A model generated the notes under the pieces. The model had not been told where the DNA came from and made no database searches. It saw only the letters and a program-made list of their open reading frames with translations. Shown here piece by piece: positions 54,527 to 64,000 of a DNA stretch of 64,000 nt. Every line of letters starts with the position of its first letter. Position 1 is the first letter of the stretch. The translations under genes were made by a program, and so were the position numbers. Source of the stretch: Thamnaconus septentrionalis. Its lineage: Eukaryota; Chordata; Actinopteri; Tetraodontiformes; Monacanthidae. Location of the stretch: assembly GCA_009823395.1 (NCBI GenBank), contig CM020507.1, forward strand, positions 11,584,001 through 11,648,000, written 5' to 3'.

Positions 54527-57500
54527 GTAAGGAGCCTTGGAACGCACGGCGGCCTGCAGTCAGCTCGGTCCCCTTGGTTTTTCTTCTTTTTCCCCTTTTT
54601 CTTTTTTTTTTCTTTTTTTTTTTTTTGGTCACCTGTGGCAAGGGAGGGGTGGGGGGGGGGGGGACTAAGCGGCTCTGTGTAATTGAGATTTACGGCTGCC
54701 TTCGCTGCCTTCCAGCTGATGAGGTGCGGAGATGGCGGATGGCTCTCCCCTCCCCCACAGGGGACAAATTGCCTCAAACTGTGAACGCAAACCCGTCCAC
54801 CGCTCGCAAAACGCACCTTTCCGCGCACACGCACACACACACGTAGACGTGCGCACGTGAAACACTCAGGAGCGCGAGCAGAACGGATTTATTATCCGGG
54901 CCGACGTAATGTCCCACAGGAGATGTAATATCCAGGCCATTACACAGTGAAAAGGAAGACGGCGATGTATTTATTTCCTGGAGAGGACGGCCCCCGCCGC
55001 TCCCCGCCGCTCCCCGCCGCCTCGCCTCTGCCGAGCTTTGGCACTCGGTGACACGACATTGAACGCCCTCTTCTCCCGTGTTAACAACCCGCCCGACGCC
55101 GCGGCGCCTCAAGGACAACGAGCTGGATAAATGAGACGGAGGCAGCGCAGTGGCGGGCGAGAGGACGAGGGCGGCTTAACACGCGGCGGGGCAGAGGGAA
55201 GCACGAGGTTAGTGCCGCTTTTAATGAGGTGGACTCAACTTCCTTGTTATTTAGCGCGTCTCCGTTCAGGCACCCCGGTAGCAAATATCGATTGCTAATA
55301 ACGGTGATTCATCATGAAAGGCCTGTAAAACAGGAACAGACATATTAAGTAAAAATACAGACTATACGCTTTGCGCGCTTCAATTGCTTTACACTGCTAA
55401 TTTCTCCGCATGAGTCACATCGTCCTAAATTTCGCACTTAACAGAAGTGACAGCGTTTTCTCTCTAACCGCCACTTTGTCTCCCAGCAACTAGTAATTGC
55501 AGACGCAAGTTAAAAGACGGTTAAAATGTTTAGCGCACAAACCGAAACACTAAACTCCTTAAATCCTCATGGAGTCAGGAGATGCCGTCATAGCTAGGAC
55601 CACGCTAGGAAGCTGAGGCTAAACTTAGCTAGCGCGCTAACGCCATTTGCACACGTCCGCTATTTCACCAAAGTGGTGCTTGACGAGTGTGTGTATTGTG
55701 TTAATATCGCACTACATTTTTTATTCACTTTCCAATGTGAACACACTCTTAGAGAAACATTTTTCATTGTTCGGAAAAAGAAATATTACGAGCGTGAAAA
55801 GGGGTTAAGGACTTTAGAAAGTTTAAGAAATATTCCAAAAAGCTGGCGCGAGTCGTCGTTTGAGGCAACTAAAAACGCAACGCAAATTGTGAAAAAAAAG
55901 TCCAAACGCGCTCCCTGTGTTTCCCGACCGCATCAGCTGGAAGCAGTGGGGGAGCGGCAGCCTGTAGATCCAAACACAATGGTGGCAGAGACTTCAGACG
56001 GCATGCCTTCCAGCAAGCATCACAACATGCAGATGTTTCCCTCGCTGCCTTTACCTGAGCCAGGCTTAAACCCATCACACGGCAGCAGCGGTCTGCGTCC
56101 TCCTTCTCATTCCTGCTCAGCGCTCAGGTGACGGCAACAGGGTGTCACATTTCCAAACAATGCTTCCTGCTGTTTTTTTTCTTTTGTTTCTTCCTGTGAT
56201 GGTTGTTTTGACTGTGATGATTTTTATTTAAAAAAAAAAACCTTTGCAGCTTTTTTCAGTTTCATTATCAGTATTTCTTTTGTGTGTATTATTTGATGCA
56301 AACTGCATTTTCTTTGCCTTTTCTCTGCCAGTTTTGATGAGATCTGTTTTGTTTTTTTCTCGTGAGCGGCTCTTGGTATATTTTGCATGGCTTGGGCTTA
56401 TTTCTCTGTCTCTGTTTTTTTCTTCTTGCTATTTATATATATATTGCTTTTTTTTCCGTGCCTTGATTGCTTTGATGGTATTACGCACAGTATTGCCTCC
56501 ATGCAGCTTAATGCTTCTCGGCATGGCAAATCGAGCACCGCAGTCAACAGTATTCATTCCCCGCTCCACCCATCCTGCCTCCCCTTCCTCCCTTCCTTCC
56601 TGTCACCCTCAGTATTACTGGCTTCAGGTGTCAAGTGTACTGTGAAAACGAGTAGCGAGAGAAACTGCAATCGCCATACGAGAAGTTATTACGGAGTCAG
56701 AACCTCGGTAAATAAGTCGTTTTTAAGTTTAATGCCTCGGAGATGGAACCATGCAGCCCATTTTTGTGGAATATATTAGATGTGATCCTCCGGCCGAACC
56801 ATCAGCGCTTGGAATTAAGGACAGTAAAGTGGATGCTTGAGCGAAAATGCGTTACTCGCTCGCAAAAGCCCCTGCCTGCCACTGCCTGCGATTTTTTTTA
56901 TTTATTTAAAAAAAAAAAGCAAAATTACAATTACTTCCTGAACTTTTTTTTAATTGGCATTTTACACACTGTGGAATCTTATCTGCTAATGAATGTTACA
57001 GAGCTGCCATTATGTATCAGCTACAGTAATTAGAAATGCTGCAAAGTGATGAGCCTTCACACGTCCACGATATTTAGCAACTCCAGCTTCCCTTTCACAG
57101 TGCATTTGAGCTTCCTGTCTGTCCGTCTGTCTGTCTCACTGTCTGTCTGTCCTGCTCTCATCCGTCTCTGTGGTCCTCCCCCTCGGCTCCCGTCACACCG
57201 ACACCATCAACGTTTCTCCGCCATCTGCTGCCATTGTGATCAGTCTCCCTTCCACAGGACCTCTCATCTGACTGAGGTGGCATGTTCCAAGGCTGTACCT
57301 TACCTGGCGCAAATGAATTCCTCAACCAATTTATGGAGTGTCCCCCCTGCCCCCCGCGCCTCTATCTCCCAGTCTCCTCCGTCTTCTCTGCACCTCCCCC
57401 CCTCCCGTTGCACCTCCGTCTCCGACTGGAGCCATATCTCTTCCTCTGTCTGCAAAAATGAAGCCTCGCCGCTTCTCTCCACCATCTTTCTCTCTTCTTT

Positions 57501-60500
57501 CTCGCTCTCTCCACACCTTTCTCGCCCCTCCGTCAGGTTCTGACCCCCCCCGATCGCTCCTCCCGCCTCGACCTGTAGGCAGCGCCGTGTTGCTCCTCCA
57601 ATTTATGGGTTCATTACAGCAGCTCCCCCACGGTAGACGGTGGGAGGAGGGATGGCGAGAGACAACCGGGGAGGGGCGGCGGCGGCGGCGAGTGCTGGGA
57701 AACGAAGGGATGGGAGAGAGAGATGGAGGGAGGGAGAGAGGGAGAGAAAAGGGCCGCTCGTGATTAAGGTTTATTCCGGGGAACAAAAGCAATAACGTAA
57801 CAGCGAGGGCCGTAAAGAGGCAGAGGGCGGCAACAGTGAGGTGGAAATAAAAGAGGAGCTACAACATGTAGTCGGAACAGGTGCGCCTCTCTCTCTCTCC
57901 CTCTCTCTTTGTTCCCCCCTCAGTCGCTTCTTTTCATTCTGTTTCCAGCGCAGCAGTGTAACCTCCCCACTGGAATCCACCACCACAACGCAGCCATGCA
58001 AAAAACAACCCTGTAGTTCAGCGTCGCCTCACGACGGCGCACAGATCCGTTAAAACAGGAGACGAGTCGGGCGACAACACGGCTTGTCACCCCGGCTGAG
58101 ACGGTGGTAGTTTGAAGCTAATCAATGGGGGGGCTGCTGCACTCCAGAGGGCTCGCGCTCATCCTGCCTCCTCCTCCTGTAGCCACACTCTTCATTTTAA
58201 ATCATCCGGCGTGTTCGGTGTAACTTCAAACTCTTGCCGCGCCTCAACCCGAGCATGAAGTACAACTTAATCAGTTCGCCTCAATACGTCACATTCCGCT
58301 AATCCCAATTATCCCCCGTTTGAAGTTACCCACCATGAATGATGACGCTATCACTTGATGGGTTTTAATACAATATGTATCATGTTAAGACGCGTTCGTT
58401 GCCACGTTCCGAAGTCGGAGATTTCGTCACGTTATAATGGCGTGATAGGTTTTATGGTGAAAACTCATCACGTGTCCCATCAGAGTAGGATTTTATCGCT
58501 GCGCCGTGGCTGCAGTTTCCCCTCCGCCTCCCCACAATCCACTCATCTGCACAAACAGGATTCGGCTGAATAATTTGTAGCTGCAACCTTGAGACCTGAA
58601 ACACACTGATTAGGAGAATTTTATCTTTAGCAAACACATTAAGCTTGCATGAGCGATGACTCTAATATTATATCTTTACTGGACAAAATTGTGCATGTTT
58701 CGCTAATTGGCTGAGCAAATTAGTTTAACATTTCTCTCAAACTGTTCAAGGCTCGCCACGAGTGTGGGCTCCCGCTGGAGGCTCCGTTTGTTCGGGCTGT
58801 CCTTCCCGCTCTTGTAAAAGTCATCTTGATCGAAATGTCGGAATAACCGCGGCAATATTTCGGACACAATTTTTTTTCCTGATGGGTTAAAATGTGGCAA
58901 TTTTCAGCGTGTGAGATTCTTTGGTAGCAGCATCTATATTTGAACCGTCAGAGTCGGCTGCCAACGGTTTGATTGAGCCAATATTGAACTCAGGTTGATT
59001 GCCGCGGCGCCATCTATCAGTCACTGCACGCGCGCGCTGAAACTTCCGTAATTTGGCTGAGACGCAGGCAGCGTGACGGATTGGACACTTTGCTGTAATT
59101 ATTTAAAAATGTAGATGCTGGTAAACACGTGTCAGAAAATCAAATTCAGAATAAATTCCCCGTCTTCAGTTGTCCTCGGCCAGACTTTTAGTCACTGGGG
59201 AACATTTTGTCTGCTGTGGTTTATTTTGAGAGGCGCCTGTCCGTGTCAGGGTTTCAGGGGTTAAACCGAGCGATCCACCCGGGTTATTTTCAGCTGCAGG
59301 CAGCGCTCTGCCACCTCTTGTTGAGGCGCTGCTATAATGGAAGGGTGAGACCCCCGAACACCGGGACACGCTTCTACTTTTCCATCTGACGCCGTCCTCT
59401 TGGCCTGAGACCAAACTTTATTTCACTTTGTGGTAGGAAGTTGAGGAAACAATTTGCCGCCACTATGGGAAATGTCATGTCAATCACAAATGTTGCCTGG
59501 GAAAAAGAAAAAGCTGTCAGTGTTGTCCCAGTTTTTTTTCGTTTTTTTTTCGCGGTTACACTCAAACTGAGGTTGGGTTTAAATTTGACAATAACCATGT
59601 GTCTGTCTGAGGAGCAGAGTTAAAGACATTGACAATCGATCTCCCTTCACAATGTCTTTGCAAATTGGAGCCAGAAAAAAAATAATTGCTGCCAGCTAGA
59701 TCCTGAAAGCTTATATTACATCCACCTGCGGATTTATCAGCGGCATCTCCTCTTTCTGCTGATAAGGAAAAAGATAGATGAGCGAATCGTCGCTTGTCTG
59801 ATTATGAAGACATCCCCCCTTTTAAATTAACCTCGCCTGGAGGTGAGACGACAAATTTGCGGTAATAGATTGCCTCTGTTCAAAATGAGCTCCGCTGGCT
59901 GATGGATGAGGTGTTTGTGTGGTGAGGCTGCAGGCGGGGAGGGGGTGGAGGGAGCTTTTCTATGTTTAATGCCAGTAACTTCATATGTCCTTGGAGGAGG
60001 GTGATGGGATTTTGGTTAATCCTATAAAAACGGATGATGGGATTTAGGTTAAAAGTTGGTGAATTTGTCCTTTATGGCGGCACTATGACCACTGGAGCAA
60101 ATACAGTAGTTTAAGCAATTTGTATTCCTGCCATGACATCACCTCATATTGTAAAACTCTGCATCCTGCTTCAGAGCTACTACAAATATTGTGACTGGCC
60201 ATTTCTGGAGCAAACGGCTTGTTTGCGACTTCATTGTGAGTCATCATAGAAACGGTGGCCTGGAAGATTTCCCAGCTCTACGCACTTCCCTGACTGACGT
60301 CAAGCCGTAAGCCATAATTTCCTCCAGTGATCAGCTTATTGTTCCCGCGGTCTGCTTTTGTTTCGTGCGCGTTATCGCTGCTTACATTTCCATTTCAGCG
60401 CCGCGGTGGTGTTTGTTTTTTCTTGCAGCCGGACCTCGGGCCCGGTCCTGGTTCTCACTCAGGCTTTCCCTGCTTCTCTCCGGCCGGGCGAGACCGACGC

Positions 60501-60703
60501 TGTATCGCAGCCGCTCGTCCCTTTGTGATTGCGAGGCAATGTGTAACCGGCGTTCAGCTGCTGCTATTTAGCGGCGCTGGATGTAAACGACCCAGTTGAC
60601 AATGTCCGTGAAAAGATACAGGCTGCGAGCATTGTCTCTGGCTCAGCCATGTATGGCCTATTGTGTATTTTGGAATTAATAAGTAATTACTACCATGCAA
60701 ATT

Positions 60704-60727
60704 ACAATAGAATAGAATAGAATAGAA
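60704..60727 (-). mobile_element. (AATAG)n tail, possible retrotransposon remnant
   Basis: About four AATAG units followed by AAGTGTCTTTATA. Pentamer tails next to a CTTTAT word are typical of minus-strand teleost LINE or SINE 3' ends. The fragment is short and unassigned. Confidence 0.3.
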
Positions 60728-61849
60728 GTGTCTTTATATAGAGGCTAAAATGTGAAATAAAAAGAAGAAACAAAAGTTGTAATGAATGAAAATAGAAGTA
60801 GAGATACAGACAGAACTACATCATGTAAAAATACACCGGGTCCTATTTGTTCTCATGAGTTGTTACCCCTATAATTTCAGCATAAAATGGTGTTATTCCA
60901 TTTATATAACAGTGACTCATTGAGCTCAATGGCTGATTGTGACTCATGCAAATTGAAACCATGCGGGAATCTGAAGGATTTGTTTTCTTTCTTTTTTTTT
61001 TCTTTATAAAGAAAAAGAGGAACCCACGTTTGTCTATTATCACTCCAGAGTGCTTTTTTTTCTGCAGACCTGTTGGCGTCAGGTGTCGAAAATTCTGAAA
61101 TGGTTGGATTATCTGCCTGAGCCGCGTTGCTCACGCTGGGCGGCGCTTTTAAACAAGCCTGTCATCTGCTTGAAAACAGTCAGTCAGTCAGCGAATTTGC
61201 GTTGGGGTGCGAATAAATAGCTTTGGAAAAACCGCTCCAGAGGAACGTGGCGTGCAGGGTTTTCAGTTTTTTTTGCACTAAGCACCGTTGCGTAAGCGTG
61301 CTGTGGTGGGTAGGTTGGTGCACAAGCGCAGCCAATTCATGTCATTAAGGGTTGAATTGCCTCCTAAATGCTCGCGGTACACCGAAAGTGCTGCCTCGCG
61401 ATTGTCTGACGGCTGCTTAAATATTAAATAACGCATTAACCAGCAGCCACGTACACTAGGCTTAATGGCTTTACACTCCAACAGGTGACCTAATGCAATT
61501 TAATGAGTTGCCGTCAGCGTCCCGTTTAACAGGCGACCACGTGGGGGAAGTTTCTCCCGGAGCCTCTGGCTGCAGCGGAGGCTCATCCTGTCGCTCATCG
61601 GGGCTTCGCCGTTTGCTCTTTCAACAGGTGACACATCAGTGAGCGAGACTTTGGTCTGATTAAGATTTTTATCGTTTGTCAAGACGCCAGCCTGTGTTCG
61701 AAGGGGTCGGAGGCCTCGGCGCGACCCCTCTGTGATGTTCCTCCGCCTTTGAAGTCCTCCCAACACCCGGCACAAAGACGAGCTCTGTGGGCTCCAAGTC
61801 AGTCGGTGCTTCTGAAGAGATTAGACGTGAGGAGCGTCGGGAGCGCCCG

Positions 61850-61873
61850 TGTGTGTGTGTGTGTGTGTGTGTC
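61850..61873 (+). repeat. (GT)n microsatellite
   Basis: About 11 GT units. Confidence 0.9.
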
Positions 61874-64000
61874 GGTCAGACACAGCGAGCACATTCACCA
61901 GCTCCGGTCACAGCGCATTACAATGCCGCTGATTTACAAGGCGGCGTTGCCGACTCGGGCTGTTTTGACAGCGAGAAATATCCAACAATCTTGAGATGTG
62001 AGTTTAATCTGTGTATGTTGAGGCCCCGGGCCGTGTGAAATTCAAATCCATTCAGCCGCGCAAGAGCAGCGGCGGGCTGCCGGCTGCTTTGTCAGGCATT
62101 TCGAGGGCAAGCGGAGAGGTGGAACCACAAGATTACAAGTCACTGTTTTGTCAAGACCGCAAGACTTCAGCAGCACTCTGATACTTATCAGTGCCATACT
62201 GTTAAAGTTTTGAAAAGTTTTGCAGAAATCTGCAAATAGACTTTTGGGGCAGAGGGGGGAAAAAATGAGATGGAGATAGAGTCACCTCTATTCCAAAACC
62301 CTAAAGTCCTGCGAGCCGCCTGAGACGCGTCCTGTGTCCTCTGTGGCTCTACCCACTGCCTTTGATGTGGGGATGAGAAACAATTCCTCACATGGAAGAT
62401 GAAAGTCCACAGAGTTTCCCTGGTTCTTTTGTATTTTACCCAAGGCCCAGGGCTAAGTACACACACTAAGTGAGAAGCCCGCATAAGACTCTCAGCCGTG
62501 AGTGATTGATGGAGTTGAGGGAAAAGCTGAGAAAAGGGGGCTGAGTGGATCTTAAAAGAAAAGGACACCGGGCCGGAGGAATCACAGCGCAGGTTAAATT
62601 GCCCTTTAACTTCAGATCCCTCAACGAGAACAGAGGACGGCCTCTAACCCTGCGGGTCACTCAAGCCTTGCTCCGATTCCCCGACTTTCTCACTTAATGG
62701 CAAAATTCTAATCCCCCGAATGAACACGGGATGGCTGCAACACCTCCTCTTGAGTTTTACCAGACAGACTGAGACAGCCACGTCTGGCGACAAATAGTTT
62801 CTGAAACGAGGCTGGATGCTTCTTCACTCTTTGTCTTTGTCAGAAGCGGCAGCGCTGCACGGCAGCCATCACGTCGCACTTTGTCGATTCAGCCAAAGGA
62901 ATTTAACAACACGCTCCTTCCAGGTTCCATCTTGTTGGAAAAAACTCACTGTATCAGTACGAAAGACAATACTTTGAAACGAGGCAGAGGGAAGAAAAAA
63001 AAAATCCAGTGAAAACACAGAGGTGTGGGAAGAAGAAGAAGGTCTTGAAAATGACAGATTGCGCGGAGGAAAAGTATCTCCCTCTCAGATGTTTCTGCGC
63101 GAGATGTGAAGCAGATGTTCGCTCAGACGGGGCCGTGCCTTCTCGGACGTCTGCGGCAGAACACATGTCAGGCTCCCTAATGCGTCTCCGCAGATAAAAC
63201 TCAGTACCTTGAGTTTCGCGCCGTGCGTGCAGCTGGAAACGTCCTGGGCAAGAAAGCATGTCGGCGAGAGAGCACATTTTTTCAAACGTTTTGTTTGAAA
63301 GGGAAAGACGTATGTCAGGGCTGCGTCTTCTCAGCACTCTATTAAAGGGAAGGCTTGTTTATACCACGGCTGAGCGACGAGCTGAGACAAAAAATAAAAT
63401 AAAATAACTGCACATTTTCCCCTGCACCCCCACCACCACCCCCACCCCTGACTAATCCAGGTTGAGTTCTGAAGTCGCACGGAGCATCGAGCACAGCATC
63501 AGCGCTTCACTCGGGCTGGTCTGAAGTCCTGCTTTTGCGCCTAATGAAGTACGGCTGCCGTCAGTGAGGATTATGGATGTCGGCGTGTGAGGGAGTCTGG
63601 ATTTCATGAGGACAGATTACCTTGTTGCCTCTTGCTGTGTCTGCGCTGCGTCTCGCTCAGGGGGATTCTCTCCCAGGCCGACCTCCGGAGAACAAGCCCA
63701 GCTGGGGGAAAAAAAAAAAAAAAAAGCCCGGACATGATTATCTGGGCCCGGCAGGGATTTCATCAAAATATGCAGTTAATGCTTTTTCGGCTGACGGTTC
63801 GGATCAATGCGCGGCGATGCACCTGACAGTCGTCCGCAGCGCATCCGGCCGTGGTACACTTGAATGTCACGAATGTCACTTGCGTGTCCATTGCATTTTC
63901 ATGTCCGTTGACGCTCGGCAAAGTGACTTTGAGAAAATTGATAAATGAATGCACAGAGGCAGAGTCACCGGCCTCAGAATCTAATTTTTCCTACTGGCAG

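Larger units (their letters stand above)
54527..64000 (+). other. sema6a: Intron 17, 5' part (continues past window)
   Basis: A GTAAGG donor at 54527 is followed by 9.5 kb without a recognisable sema6a exon. No open frame matches the transmembrane segment or the long cytoplasmic tail. The sequence contains GC-rich segments near 54980-55200, pyrimidine-rich DNA at 57100-57600, an AT-rich block at about 58170-60100 that looks regulatory, and a pentanucleotide tail at 60704. The final bases of the window read like a splice acceptor. Confidence 0.7.

Noticed and set aside
55673..56131. Open frame of 152 codons after exon 17, with an acceptor-like GCATCAG and a CTCAG/GTGACG donor, considered as a stem exon
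   Set aside because: The frame required by exon 17 (phase 1) reads into a stop; the open frame has the wrong phase and no similarity to SEMA6A.
60405..60580. Strong acceptor TTTTTTCTTGCAG at about 60429 considered as the membrane exon
   Set aside because: The phase 1 frame is open but gives no hydrophobic segment like that of SEMA6A, ends in a stop, and has no similarity or donor.
61050..61130. Acceptor TTTTTTTTCTGCAG at about 61070
   Set aside because: In phase 1 it reads about 17 codons then a stop, with no good donor and no match to class 6 semaphorins.

Overview
This window is vertebrate, almost certainly teleost fish, genomic DNA. It carries one recognisable protein-coding gene on the + strand: the 5' two-thirds of semaphorin 6A (sema6a). 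The exon translations can be matched from memory to tetrapod SEMA6A from the signal peptide through the Sema domain, the PSI domain and the start of the extracellular stem. The fish assignment is an inference. It rests on compact introns (about 0.5 to 9 kb), very many long TG/CA tracts, and interspersed-repeat fragments of the kind found in fish.

Layout: 1-12021 is upstream sequence with no recognisable coding exon. 12022-12129 is probable 5' UTR containing a CAG/CGG triplet tract. The start codon is at 12130. Seventeen coding exons then run to 54526: 12130-12229, 13183-13300, 22537-22597, 24861-24923, 25448-25549, 31662-31752, 33646-33765, 34287-34375, 36570-36787, 38665-38798, 40461-40616, 42800-42973, 44749-44889, 45383-45460, 50036-50094, 50959-50979 and 54347-54526. 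All have GT donors and AG acceptors, and the phases agree across every junction. They encode about 634 residues. The transmembrane segment, cytoplasmic tail and stop codon were not found, so the gene must continue past 64000. 54527-64000 is intron, and the last bases of the window themselves look like a splice acceptor.

The most notable observation is in exon 10. It carries two surplus bases in a short GT run (38681-38687) compared with the reading frame on either side. Read literally, the frame shifts and stops in exon 11 at 40556-40558. Everything else in the gene is intact, so this is either an assembly or sequencing slip or a recent or heterozygous loss-of-function allele.

Other points of interest are in the stem: a 21-nt symmetric microexon (exon 16), a possible second 21-nt microexon at 51186, and a histidine-rich 180-nt symmetric exon (exon 17) whose acceptor sits in TG-rich sequence. 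Long simple repeats lie close to the acceptors of exons 9 and 13. Sense-strand (TG)n outnumbers (CA)n along the gene. There are several remnants of transposable elements and several intronic stretches that look like conserved regulatory DNA.

I found no RNA genes, CRISPR arrays, operons or prokaryotic features, and no evidence of a novel multi-gene system. The many other open frames, including a 244-codon one in intron 2, look like chance openings in GC-rich or simple-repeat DNA.
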